The position numbers were made by a program, and so were the translations under genes. Source: CADEDV01 sp036383515 (GTDB lineage: Bacteria; Bacteroidota; Bacteroidia; Chitinophagales; Chitinophagaceae). Taken from it: 64,000 bases of DNA. Below the pieces are notes generated by a model. The model had not been told where the DNA came from. It saw only the letters and a list, made by a program, of their open reading frames with translations, and made no database searches. The number at the start of each line of letters is the position of its first letter. The first letter of the stretch is position 1. Where the stretch lies: positions 1 to 64,000 of the forward strand of contig DASVOE010000137.1 of assembly GCA_036383515.1 (NCBI GenBank), written 5' to 3'. Below are positions 37,540 through 46,414 of the stretch, piece by piece.

Positions 37540-38133
37540 TCAATAAGTAGGATTTACCCCGAACAAGGCAAGCGCTTTTTTACCCTTTTCTGCCATCCAT
37601 TCATCATAGATCGCACCATATAAGATTGAGTCTGTAAATTCCCCGTTTCTGAATAGATCATTCCTCAATCTGCCTTCCTCTTTCAATCCAGCCTTGATAC
37701 AAACTTTCTTTGATGCTTCATGCAGATCCGAAACACCGGCAAAAATCCGTTGAAAATTAAGTTTGTTGAAACCATAATACATCATCATCATAACAGCATC
37801 TGTTATAATACCTCTTCCCGCAAAACTATTGTCACCAAGCAAGTAAGCAATAGATGCTCTCCTTGCTATCCAACTGATTTCCTGGAAAGAAACATTCCCG
37901 ATATGTTTATCTGTTTTGTTATCAAAAATACCAAGCAATATCAACGACTGGTTCTTACAGGACTCCTCATAATAACTTTTCATCCGCTGGAGGTTATTGG
38001 GAAAATAACTTCGTTCTGTATAAATATCCAGGGACATATCTTCCAGCCAGCTATAATAAGGTGAGCTAATATCAAGATTGTCCGGGGTAAGTCCATGAAG
38101 TGAGATTCTTTTACCAACCAGGAATCGTTTCAT
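37540..38133 (-). CDS. GNAT N-acetyltransferase (RimJ/RimL-like)
   Basis: GNAT-fold acetyltransferase of 197 residues. The acetyl-CoA loop region reads IAYLLGDNSFAGRGIITDAVMMMMYYGF, followed by NLQRIFAGV-like text and ASKKVCIKAGLKEEGRLRNDLF, which is typical of the RimJ/RimL group. In this locus it may acetylate an amino sugar. It overlaps the adjacent GT-B-like gene (38130-39086) by four bases. Confidence 0.82.
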   Translation of the reverse strand: MKRFLVGKRISLHGLTPDNLDISSPYYSWLEDMSLDIYTERSYFPNNLQRMKSYYEESCKNQSLILLGIFDNKTDKHIGNVSFQEISWIARRASIAYLLGDNSFAGRGIITDAVMMMMYYGFNKLNFQRIFAGVSDLHEASKKVCIKAGLKEEGRLRNDLFRNGEFTDSILYGAIYDEWMAEKGKKALALFGVNPTY

Positions 38134-39086
38134 AATTGATGATTTAAATTTTCAAGAAAGTTTTTACTATTGACAATTGTCCCAATTGCGCTATCCATAA
38201 ACGGGTCATTTATAAAGTGATCAGGTAAATATCGCAATACTTTCTTTTTCATAATATCGGCTTCAATCAAATAGCTGGAAAAGAAGCCTACAATAAAATC
38301 ACTATGATAAATAAGACTATTGTTCTCAATAGTTTGATCAGCAACAACTATTTTATCCAGGAACTCCTTATTAAGTCTTGTTAGATCCTGGTTTGGATGC
38401 GGCTTAAATATAAAAATATGTTCCTTGAGTATATCATCAATCAGTTCGTTCAATTCTGTAATAACCTGCACTTCGTCAAAGCCGAATTTTATTTTTCCAT
38501 CGACATTCGATAAAGGATCGGGAGCAAAAACAATAATTTTTTTGTTCTTTATATCGATACCCTGCTTTTCAAAAAATTCTTTTTTATTGGTCACGGGATG
38601 CCACGACCGTAAATAATCCTGGAAAGGATTACCTGTCACGAGAATCCTGTCTTCTTCAATCCCCTGCTTAAGTGCTATTTCCTTGGCTCGTTGATCGATC
38701 ACACATATCTTCTTCGGAAACACTTCCATTCCCTTATTATCAAATCGTTCACGGATATTCGTCCAATGATCAACAAATGCATAGGTGGATATGCCCCTAG
38801 CGATGCCCTCTTTAATATAAGCAAGTTCAATTTTAGAAGTATATGAGGTACCTGTGAAAATAAAATCTGGAACAGGATCACGTATGTCTTGCCCGATGGA
38901 TGCTGAAGGTTTTTGTACTGACAACCCGAATTCTTTGTAAAAAGAATAGTCACGGTCGGAAATAATTTTATACAGTTTTTCTTGTTTTGCTAATGATCTA
39001 ACCAATGCTAAAACTGGTTTGGCCCCCCCTGGATCACTAAAAACGAACAATCCGTTGCCCTTTAAATATTGTTCTAATTTCTCCAA
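38130..39086 (-). CDS. GT-B-like protein beside the amidination genes
   Basis: Protein of 318 residues without a clear family name. The N-terminus LFVFSDPGGAKPVLALVRSLAK looks like a Rossmann half, and the C-terminal half has ILVTGNPFQDYL, IFIFKPHPNQD and VGFFSSYLIEADIM, a pattern shared with sialyl/CDP-glycerol-type GT-B enzymes (HP motif and SS motif). It lies between a GNAT gene and the hisF-like gene. It may transfer the modified nonulosonic acid; this is inferred from position and fold pattern. Confidence 0.45.
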   Translation of the reverse strand: MEKLEQYLKGNGLFVFSDPGGAKPVLALVRSLAKQEKLYKIISDRDYSFYKEFGLSVQKPSASIGQDIRDPVPDFIFTGTSYTSKIELAYIKEGIARGISTYAFVDHWTNIRERFDNKGMEVFPKKICVIDQRAKEIALKQGIEEDRILVTGNPFQDYLRSWHPVTNKKEFFEKQGIDIKNKKIIVFAPDPLSNVDGKIKFGFDEVQVITELNELIDDILKEHIFIFKPHPNQDLTRLNKEFLDKIVVADQTIENNSLIYHSDFIVGFFSSYLIEADIMKKKVLRYLPDHFINDPFMDSAIGTIVNSKNFLENLNHQL

Positions 39087-39121
39087 TTACTTTGTTTAAA
39101 AAAATCATTATAGAGATATCG

Positions 39122-39874
39122 TTAATAAGGTATCCTTACCGGCTTGCCAATCGAATACAATTCCTTTTTAATATCAAGAGGAGTGTATTGTGTAAAATGA
39201 AAGATACTGGCAGAACCGACCGCTTCAACTCCTGTTTTTGTAAATAATTCTTTATAATGGTTCATATCACCTCCGCCACCTACCGCAATAATGGGTAATG
39301 TGGTTATCTTTTCTGCTATTGAAATAAGTTCAATATCAAAACCTTTCATCATTCCATCATTATCCACAGAATTTATGACCAATTCGCCAGCTCCCAGATC
39401 TTCCATCTCGCGGATAAAATCTTCCAACACAATATCAAGTCCTAGTTCATTATGTATTTTATATCCCTGAAGATGTTTTTTGGCATCCACCGCAATCGTT
39501 ATACACTGGCTCCCAAAAAAATGAGCCGCTTCTTTAATAAAACCAGGGTTCGTAAATGCCTGGTTCTTTATCACAACTTTATCAGCCCCTATTTTCAACA
39601 GGTTATTAATGTCTTCAATCGCATCAATACCACCTCCTATCCCTACAGGCATAAAACATTCCTTGATAATATCTTTGGCAATAGCAAGGTTTAATTTTCT
39701 TTTTTGCTTTGTAGCATTGAGATCAATAAATATTAATTCATCTACGCCCCTGAAATTATAAACACGTGCTGCCTGAACAGGATTTCCAACCATCCTTGGG
39801 TTAGAAAACTGTTTTGTTTTTACCAACCCGAAACCATTGAATGTTAAAATGGGAATTACCCGGATCTTAAGCAT
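39122..39874 (-). CDS. HisF-like glycosyl amidation protein (WbuZ type)
   Basis: (beta/alpha)8 barrel protein of 250 residues from the ATG at 39874; a TTG at 39883 is less likely. It resembles imidazole-glycerol-phosphate synthase HisF, with FIDLNATKQKR, GGGIDAIEDINNLLKIGADKVVIKNQA and ITIAVDAKKH. The catalytic Asp near position 11 of true HisF (IPCLDV) is replaced here (IPILTF), while the later Asp in VDAK is kept. That pattern fits WbuZ/HisF2 paralogues, which pass ammonia from HisH to a sugar amidotransferase instead of making histidine. It overlaps the hisH-like gene by eight bases. Confidence 0.85.
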   Translation of the reverse strand: MLKIRVIPILTFNGFGLVKTKQFSNPRMVGNPVQAARVYNFRGVDELIFIDLNATKQKRKLNLAIAKDIIKECFMPVGIGGGIDAIEDINNLLKIGADKVVIKNQAFTNPGFIKEAAHFFGSQCITIAVDAKKHLQGYKIHNELGLDIVLEDFIREMEDLGAGELVINSVDNDGMMKGFDIELISIAEKITTLPIIAVGGGGDMNHYKELFTKTGVEAVGSASIFHFTQYTPLDIKKELYSIGKPVRIPY

Positions 39875-40475
39875 TGAGCTCAAAAAAGTTTTTAAGTACT
39901 TTCAAACCTGCTTCCTGGCTTTTTTCAGGATGAAATTGGGTAGCAAATATGTTTTCCTTTTGCACACAGGCAACCAGGTCAATGCCATAATTTACAGTAG
40001 CTGAAATACAAATTTCTTCTGCCACTTTGAAGTGATAACTATGTATGAAATAGAAGTCTGTATTGGTAAGGTTTGTAAAATATTTCTTGTTTCTTGTATC
40101 AATATTGTTCCACCCCAAATGAGGAACTCTTTTTCCCGCCGCTTCTATTTTTATGACTTCCCCGTCGATCCAATTCAACCCTCCTGTCTCAAAAGGTTCT
40201 GTCCCACGGGAAGCAATCAATTGCATACCCAGACAAACTCCCAGGAATGGTTTTTTCTTTTCTTGCACCTGCTGAGTTAAAAAATCGAATAATCCATCTT
40301 TTTTCAGATTATTGATTCCCTGGCGAAAAGACCCTACACCAGGCAGGATGATGAATTTCGACTCTGCGATTTCATTAGAATCTTTTGTTACCCTGCTTGG
40401 AATGTTAAGGTAATTAAGCGCTTTTTGTACAGAAGCAACATTACCCATTCCATAATCTATAATAGCGACTGACAT
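39867..40475 (-). CDS. HisH-like glutaminase of the amidination system
   Basis: Class I glutamine amidotransferase of 202 residues. The triad is intact: C81 in LGVCLGMQL, H182 and E184 in QFHPEKS. In WbuY/HisH2-type systems it hydrolyses glutamine and the ammonia is channelled through the HisF-like partner (39122-39874). It starts one base after the WbuX gene. Linkage to the pse genes and the lack of other his genes argue against histidine synthesis. Confidence 0.88.
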   Translation of the reverse strand: MSVAIIDYGMGNVASVQKALNYLNIPSRVTKDSNEIAESKFIILPGVGSFRQGINNLKKDGLFDFLTQQVQEKKKPFLGVCLGMQLIASRGTEPFETGGLNWIDGEVIKIEAAGKRVPHLGWNNIDTRNKKYFTNLTNTDFYFIHSYHFKVAEEICISATVNYGIDLVACVQKENIFATQFHPEKSQEAGLKVLKNFFELNA

Positions 40476-40476
40476 A

Positions 40477-41628
40477 TTATGCTATCTCAAAATTTCTAAC
40501 AAGGTTGCCATCCTTACCTCTTGCAAAGCTACCATCCGGTTTTTGTTTAAACAAGATGGGGTTTGTATAGCTATCGATTACAGAATCGATCTCCTGTCTT
40601 GACAAACCAGCATATTTGATAAACTCAGTCACCGCATAATTAGGATATTTGCCATCATATTCCTGTACAAGTTTCAATCCTTCTTCTCTTGTTAACCGTT
40701 TGTTCCGGATATCAATACAAGCGTGATCGGTAGCCCTGCCAAAACCATATTTTACGAATTTCAGGTAATCGTGTAAGCCTACTAGTTTCTCATCAAGATT
40801 CTCATAATTTGTATAGGTTCCTTCCAAAGGACCATCTTCCTTGACTTTGAATCCATATTCCTTTATTACTTCCAGTTGTTTCCGTGCATCCCAAAAAAAG
40901 TAATGACCCAAAAACAATCCTGTAACTCCTACTCTTTCAAGTTCTTCATCTTCCGGATAGAAATAAGGTGTTAATTCCTTTTCGGTAAGACCATTTACAC
41001 CGATCATGTCCTGGATCCTGTTACCCAATAAGCCTCCAAATTCTTCGAGCCAACGCCTGTTCAAAGTATTATTTTCTATAGCATCTAAAGGTCCTCCATA
41101 CTCCTGTTGAGAATTTTCACCCCATATAATCAGTTTGATTCCGAATTTCACTGCAAACATTACTGGAATTGTAAAGATGCCAATATGATTGGGCCACATT
41201 TCATCCCCAACACGTCTGAATCCCTCAATCACCATTTTTTTATAAACTTCATGATTCTTTTTAAAATGGATCACGTCCATTCCCATTTTTGAAAGGTTAT
41301 CCAGGTTTTGTTGACCTAGTTCCGTTACACTTGTAGTTTCAAAACATACCAGTAATGGATTAAGCCCACAAACATATTTCATAAAATAAGCCTGATATGT
41401 GCTGTCTTTGCCACCACTTACAGGTACGATACAATCATAGCCACGATGCCCCGCTGGTAAACGAAAATGGTCAATGACCTGGAAAAAATCTTTTTCCCTC
41501 TGTTTCCAATCTATTCCCACATATTTTTGGTCAGCAGCTATACAGGCACTGCAAACACCTTCATTATTAAAAAAAAGATCTGGCTTGGTTTCAGGGAACA
41601 AACATTTTTTACAATACCTTATTTGCAT
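40477..41628 (-). CDS. N-acetyl sugar amidotransferase (WbuX/PseA family)
   Basis: ATP-dependent amidotransferase of 383 residues. An N-terminal zinc-ribbon-like pair, C6-x2-C9 and C26-x2-C29, precedes the ATP-pyrophosphatase loop SGGKDST (71-77). The family (WbpG, WbuX, PseA) turns an N-acetyl group into an acetamidino group with ammonia from HisH/HisF. Because the neighbouring genes make pseudaminic acid, the product is probably an acetamidino-pseudaminic acid, although an acetamidino hexosamine remains possible. Confidence 0.87.
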   Translation of the reverse strand: MQIRYCKKCLFPETKPDLFFNNEGVCSACIAADQKYVGIDWKQREKDFFQVIDHFRLPAGHRGYDCIVPVSGGKDSTYQAYFMKYVCGLNPLLVCFETTSVTELGQQNLDNLSKMGMDVIHFKKNHEVYKKMVIEGFRRVGDEMWPNHIGIFTIPVMFAVKFGIKLIIWGENSQQEYGGPLDAIENNTLNRRWLEEFGGLLGNRIQDMIGVNGLTEKELTPYFYPEDEELERVGVTGLFLGHYFFWDARKQLEVIKEYGFKVKEDGPLEGTYTNYENLDEKLVGLHDYLKFVKYGFGRATDHACIDIRNKRLTREEGLKLVQEYDGKYPNYAVTEFIKYAGLSRQEIDSVIDSYTNPILFKQKPDGSFARGKDGNLVRNFEIA

Positions 41629-41638
41629 AATTTCTTCT

Positions 41639-42274
41639 TCATTTTTTTTCCAATAGATACATCATATCCACGTTATCGTCATAAGTATACTTATAATATT
41701 CCCTCTTTATTTCATTTAAGGAAGAGGATAAAGACGAGTAGATTTTTGAAAAATCTGCTTTCCACAAAAAACCTTCGTTACCCCGGTAGTTTAGCGTTTT
41801 CAATTCAGGAGAATAATATTCAAATCCCCAGATATATTTTTTTGAACACCTGATCACTTCGTTCATAATCTTGGCATGATCATCTGGCGAAATATGGATA
41901 AGAACTCCGTTCGTAACCACAACATCAAAATAATTATCCCTAAAAGGGACGTCAAATCCTGATCCCTGTATGATATTAATGCCTTTAGATAACTCCTTTG
42001 CTTTTTCTACTGCATAATCCTGTAATTCCACACCATACAGGTTTTTATATCCCATTTTTTGCAGCAGCATAAGTTGCATGCCCACATTACATCCTATTTC
42101 AAGTATTTTAATATCTTTTGGAAGGTGACCAATAAATTTTTCATTCATTTCAGTTCTGGTTGTTCCCCATTCCGACTTATAAAAATTGTCATACTCGTCA
42201 AGGGACCATGTATTACGATCCGAGTATTCTTTTCCAAAGTCTCCATTCCAGAATTCCTCCTGTTTTGTTTTCAT
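41639..42274 (-). CDS. pseudaminic acid biosynthesis-associated methylase
   Basis: SAM-dependent methyltransferase of 211 residues. Motif I is ILEIGCNVGMQLMLLQ (about 56-71), with YGVELQDYAVEKAKEL and VVTNGVLIHISPDDHAKIMNEV afterward. The N-terminus QEEFWNGDFGKEYSDRN fits the group found in pseudaminic/legionaminic gene sets. It may methylate the nonulosonic acid or a substituent. A TAGATTTG box (42339-42332) about 60 nt upstream of its start could be a promoter element, but no good -33 box accompanies it. Confidence 0.85.
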   Translation of the reverse strand: MKTKQEEFWNGDFGKEYSDRNTWSLDEYDNFYKSEWGTTRTEMNEKFIGHLPKDIKILEIGCNVGMQLMLLQKMGYKNLYGVELQDYAVEKAKELSKGINIIQGSGFDVPFRDNYFDVVVTNGVLIHISPDDHAKIMNEVIRCSKKYIWGFEYYSPELKTLNYRGNEGFLWKADFSKIYSSLSSSLNEIKREYYKYTYDDNVDMMYLLEKK

Positions 42275-42404
42275 ACTATTTTATATTTCTGATTTAAATA
42301 CGATGTTTTTAAATATGTATGCTAATCATGGCAAATCTACAAATTCGGTATTGGGTTGCATCCGGCAGTTTCGCGAAATCTATTGCTAATCCAATAAATA
42401 AAAA

Positions 42405-43706
42405 TTACTGGCCCGATTCCAGCTCACCTGCATTTTCAAATATTTTTTCTATTGCATTTACAACATCCATCATATCCTTTTTGGTCATTCCCGGGCGCAT
42501 GTATTCATGGGTGAATAGTACTTCGAAATGCATTGTTTCAGCTACCGGACAAATCCCTTTATCGTAATTTACTCCCCTTCTATATAAGTTGGCATCGAAT
42601 GCCCATGCCGCCTTTTGCTGATAGATCGGCTGTAAATAAAGCGGTTTAACATACCCAGCGCCAATAAGTGGTGCTGTTTCCCGCAATACTGCAGAAGGTA
42701 TTTCTGCTTTTAACGCTTCAACAAAAACATCCCTGTGCATTCCTGCAATTTCTTTATTGAATTTAACCGGATAAACATAATATGTGTTCACTGAGCCATC
42801 TATCAATAATGGAAGAGTTTCAAAAGCAGGAAATGCAGACAGTTTTTCATCCAGGAAGGCCACATTTTCTAATCGCTGTTCCAGGAGCCCGGGCAGTTTT
42901 TTGAGTTGTTCAATTCCAATAGCACATTCAATTTCCGTCATCCTGTAATTATATCCAATCAGGTTGGTAAGGTCTTGTATGTTCCGGGTAGCCGTTACAT
43001 TTTCTGCGTGGTTACGGATCATCTGGCAGCGATCGGCCAGTATTGGGTTGTTGGTGACTATTACCCCGCCCTCACCCGTATGAATATGCTTATGATAATT
43101 AAGACTGAACACACCTATATCACCGATAGTACCTACATACCTTCCTTTATATTTACCCATTGGAGCCTGAGCAGCATCTTCGATCACCAAGAGATTATGC
43201 TTATTCGCAATAGCCATGATAGCATCCATATCAGCAGGATGACCGAAAATATGAACTACAAGAATCGCTTTTGTGCTGGATGTTATCCGGGCTTCTATGC
43301 TGACCGGATCCATACAAAATGTATTGGGATCAATATCAGCAAATACAGGTATACCTCCATAAACTAATGGCGCAATAGCACTCGCAGACATAGTATATGG
43401 TGATACAATCACTTCATCCCCCGGTTTAATACCGATGGCGCCCATAGCTGTGAATAATCCCGATGTATTTGAATTAACCGAAATAGCATGTTTTACTCCC
43501 CATACATCCGCCCATTGCGCTTCAAATCTCCTGACAGTCGGGCCACCCAGGAAATCATGCGTCCATGCGCCGAGGTATTGTGACAAATTTCCAGAATCTA
43601 AAACTTTCATCACAGCTTTCTTCTCTTCCTCTCCAATTGTATTATAAGCAGGAAATAATTTTGTTCTAACAGGAGTCCCTCCATTGATAGCTAAGATTTT
43701 CGACAT
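42405..43706 (-). CDS. DegT/DnrJ/EryC1-type aminotransferase
   Basis: PLP-dependent aminotransferase of about 433 residues. I chose the ATG at 43706 (MSKILAINGGTPVRTKLFPAYN), which matches the family N-terminus; the ATG at 43736 would overlap the oxidoreductase gene. SNTSGLFTAMGAIG binds the cofactor, VIEDAAQAPMGKY holds the Asp and YHKHIHTGEGGVIV the PLP lysine. The GGTPVR start is typical of StrS-like enzymes acting on keto sugars. Paired with the Gfo/Idh/MocA oxidoreductase just upstream it may oxidise and aminate a sugar. Confidence 0.88.
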   Translation of the reverse strand: MSKILAINGGTPVRTKLFPAYNTIGEEEKKAVMKVLDSGNLSQYLGAWTHDFLGGPTVRRFEAQWADVWGVKHAISVNSNTSGLFTAMGAIGIKPGDEVIVSPYTMSASAIAPLVYGGIPVFADIDPNTFCMDPVSIEARITSSTKAILVVHIFGHPADMDAIMAIANKHNLLVIEDAAQAPMGKYKGRYVGTIGDIGVFSLNYHKHIHTGEGGVIVTNNPILADRCQMIRNHAENVTATRNIQDLTNLIGYNYRMTEIECAIGIEQLKKLPGLLEQRLENVAFLDEKLSAFPAFETLPLLIDGSVNTYYVYPVKFNKEIAGMHRDVFVEALKAEIPSAVLRETAPLIGAGYVKPLYLQPIYQQKAAWAFDANLYRRGVNYDKGICPVAETMHFEVLFTHEYMRPGMTKKDMMDVVNAIEKIFENAGELESGQ

Positions 43707-43707
43707 A

Positions 43708-44670
43708 TCACCCGGCTTTTTTTCGTAGTTCAGCAATTAGTTTAATTATTCTTTTATTCAATTGAACAGCCTGCAAAAAGTTATCAGGTCTTGATTTTTT
43801 TTTAAGCATTTGAATCGCTTTATCTGTTACAGGTATCATATATCGAGAAAGAATCTTTGACCTTCGTCGTGTTTTATTCTCCTGCAGTGATCTCCTTTTT
43901 GTATCATATTCATAAAACCTCAATTCATCACCACTATTGCAAATAACGATTTTCTGTGTACTGAAAAAAAGTTCAATTTCAAAAATGGGATAAACTGCTT
44001 TTTCTATCCCGAGAATCATAACCGGGCATCCATTATAAGAGCAGGTACCTGAAACAGTAGGGTCATAAAAAAAAGCATCGAATTTTATATTTTGCAAAGC
44101 AAAATTCTTAAACAAGAAAGGTTTTTTAAAGAGAAACTCAAGGATATCAAACGCATGACTACCGTTATTCAATAAACCCCGCTGGTATGTAATATTAATG
44201 CCTGTACAAGGGGATTTTACACTAAGCTTTTTTATAGTATGTTGTAATTCCGCATAAGCAGGCTGAAATCTCCGGATATAATTAACTACTACTTTGGAAT
44301 GAGCATTTTTATACAATTTTGTTAACTCGTTTAACTCACTCATATCCGAGGCTATAGGTTTTTCGCAAATAACCAATGGGATATTTTGCTTTAATAAAGT
44401 TTTCAGATAACCGAAATGGGTAGGGGTAGGTGTGGTTATACTTACTATATCGAACTTGCGAAAATCTACCTGCTCCTTCAGATCTGTTATTTCAACTTTA
44501 TACCTGCTGGCAATTTTTTTTGCATGTTTTTTATCAATATCAAATACTGAAAAAATGATCTGAGATGATTTCGAAAAAGCTTTAGCATGTGTCCATACTT
44601 TCGAGGGATTATCCAGGTCATATAATGCACCGATATTACCACAACCAAGTATTAAAGCTGAATACTTCAA
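43708..44670 (-). CDS. Gfo/Idh/MocA family oxidoreductase
   Basis: NAD(P)-dependent oxidoreductase of 320 residues. The N-terminus ALILGCGNIGALYD is the Rossmann glycine motif, and VICEKPIASDMSEL carries the family EKP signature; the C-terminal domain should bind the sugar. It probably oxidises or reduces a ring hydroxyl before the action of the adjacent aminotransferase. It overlaps pseF by four bases, so it belongs to the pse transcript. Confidence 0.88.
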   Translation of the reverse strand: MKYSALILGCGNIGALYDLDNPSKVWTHAKAFSKSSQIIFSVFDIDKKHAKKIASRYKVEITDLKEQVDFRKFDIVSITTPTPTHFGYLKTLLKQNIPLVICEKPIASDMSELNELTKLYKNAHSKVVVNYIRRFQPAYAELQHTIKKLSVKSPCTGINITYQRGLLNNGSHAFDILEFLFKKPFLFKNFALQNIKFDAFFYDPTVSGTCSYNGCPVMILGIEKAVYPIFEIELFFSTQKIVICNSGDELRFYEYDTKRRSLQENKTRRRSKILSRYMIPVTDKAIQMLKKKSRPDNFLQAVQLNKRIIKLIAELRKKAG

Positions 44671-45368
44671 AGATTTCCCTTTTGGGTTAAAAAAGAATAC
44701 TTAATCTCAGCTATTTTCCAATCCTCTTCGTTGTCGATATCCTGAACTTCTGACTCGGGTACTTCCAGCGAGAATGTATTTGCAGAAACAAGACTTTTAA
44801 TCTTTATAAATTTTGCAATGTCAAAAAAATAGAATTGGCCACAATCATGAAAGGCAGGAGGCAGGTCCTGTGAACGTTTATTTGCATTCTCTGGCCAATT
44901 ATGTATTAATTTACCCGCTTCAGTTTTAAAAGAACGCCAAATCGGAAAGCTATACCTGGTGACCGGAATAACGGAATCTGCATGCTGATCTAATAATATT
45001 TGATATGCTATTTTTAATTTTTCAGCAGTCACAAAAGGAGCTGTAGGATAAATACAGCAACCATATTTGAATTGCTTGCCTCTTTGCTCATACTGTCTTA
45101 GCACTTCCATTAATACTTCTGATGTGGTTGCAAAATCATTGGAAGTATTTTCTGAGCGCATAAACGGTACCGAAGCACCTAATTTTTTTGCTATGGCAGC
45201 AATCTCCGGATCATCGGTCGATACCATTACTTCATCAAATATATTCGACACCAGTGCTGCTTCAATGGAATAATGAATGATTGGTTTGCCTAAAAAATCT
45301 TTTATGTTTTTACGAGGAATTCTTTTGCTTCCCCCCCTCGCTGTTATAATCGCAATTAAATTACTCAT
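44667..45368 (-). CDS. pseF: pseudaminic acid cytidylyltransferase
   Basis: CMP-nonulosonate synthetase of 233 residues that should activate pseudaminic acid with CTP. The N-terminal CTP-binding motif ARGGSKRIPRKNIKDFLGKP (residues 10-29) is intact, with VSTDDPEIA, IYPTAPFVTAEKL and a C-terminal D-x-D-like VQDIDNEEDW. It could act on a legionaminic or neuraminic analogue, but its partners are Pse-type. Start and stop overlap both neighbours by four bases. Confidence 0.9.
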   Translation of the reverse strand: MSNLIAIITARGGSKRIPRKNIKDFLGKPIIHYSIEAALVSNIFDEVMVSTDDPEIAAIAKKLGASVPFMRSENTSNDFATTSEVLMEVLRQYEQRGKQFKYGCCIYPTAPFVTAEKLKIAYQILLDQHADSVIPVTRYSFPIWRSFKTEAGKLIHNWPENANKRSQDLPPAFHDCGQFYFFDIAKFIKIKSLVSANTFSLEVPESEVQDIDNEEDWKIAEIKYSFLTQKGNL

Positions 45369-46414
45369 TGCATCAGATCAAATTGAAACGGAGTTCCTTT
45401 AGTAATATCTTTTACTGCTTTCTTACCTATTATCGTTTCGTAAAACCTGGGATGTGCACCATTTCCGGGTCTTATGATACGGATATTTTTTTCATTAAAC
45501 TTCTCCCCGGCTTTAATATCTTCAACGATGTAAACAGACCTTTTATAACTAATGCTTTTCTTTTCGGTTTCCTGAATACCGTACTGCACCCCACCCAGCG
45601 ATTGCCAGGCTCTTTCGGTTTCTGTAACGAGCATTTTAAATTCAGATGGTTCCAGGGAAAAAGCACTATCTACTCCGCCTTCTGCCCGACTCAGGCAAAA
45701 ATGTTTTTCAATAACAGTTGCTCCCAGGGATACAGCCGCTATTGATGCACCCACACCCATGGTATGATCTGATAAACCAATTTCGCATTGAAACAATTCC
45801 TTCATGTGAGGTATCGTTTTCACATTTGTATTCTCTGGGGTAGCAGGATAAGTGCTGGTACATTTTAAAAGCACCAGTTCTTTACAGTTATTATCTTTTA
45901 ATATACCAACCGATTCAGTAAGATCAGCCAGAGAAGAAACACCTGTTGACATGATAACAGGTTTTCCTGTTCTTGCAATTTTCTTCAGTAAAGGATGGTG
46001 ATTATTTTCAAACGATGCGATCTTGTGTAACGGTGCCCCCAGATCGTCAAGAAAGTCTACAGCTTTCTCATCAAAAGGTGTAGAAAAACATACCATACCT
46101 AATTTATTGGCATACTCAAAGATCGGTTTATGCCATTCGTAGGGTGTCATCGCTTCCTGATAGAGTTCATAAAGATTCCTTCCATTCCAAAGTGATTGTG
46201 GATCGGTAATATCAAACAATCCACCGCGATGATCGATAGTCAATGAATCCGGTGTATAGGTTTGCAATTTTAGAGCATCAGCACCTGATTCGGCAGCGGC
46301 CTTTACAATTGCCATGGCTTTATCTACAGACTTATTATGATTACCGCTCATTTCAGCAATAATGAATGGCTTAAATCCTATTCCGATTTGCCTGTGATTG
46401 ATCGTAAAACTCAT
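45365..46414 (-). CDS. pseI: pseudaminic acid synthase
   Basis: NeuB-family synthase of 349 residues condensing the 6-deoxy-2,4-diacetamido sugar with phosphoenolpyruvate. The TIM-barrel N-terminus has FIIAEMSGNHNKSVDKAM and ALKLQTYTPDSLTID; LSDHTMGVGASIAAVSLGATVIEKHF is the metal/PEP region. The last ~60 residues form the SAF/antifreeze-like domain (KKSISYKRSVYIVEDIKAGEK). The Pse-type assignment rests on its pse neighbours and the full pathway here. Confidence 0.92.
   Translation of the reverse strand: MSFTINHRQIGIGFKPFIIAEMSGNHNKSVDKAMAIVKAAAESGADALKLQTYTPDSLTIDHRGGLFDITDPQSLWNGRNLYELYQEAMTPYEWHKPIFEYANKLGMVCFSTPFDEKAVDFLDDLGAPLHKIASFENNHHPLLKKIARTGKPVIMSTGVSSLADLTESVGILKDNNCKELVLLKCTSTYPATPENTNVKTIPHMKELFQCEIGLSDHTMGVGASIAAVSLGATVIEKHFCLSRAEGGVDSAFSLEPSEFKMLVTETERAWQSLGGVQYGIQETEKKSISYKRSVYIVEDIKAGEKFNEKNIRIIRPGNGAHPRFYETIIGKKAVKDITKGTPFQFDLMQ

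Noticed and set aside
39122..40475. hisF/hisH-like pair as histidine biosynthesis genes
   Set aside because: No other his genes are present, the first HisF Asp is missing, and a WbuX amidotransferase is adjacent.
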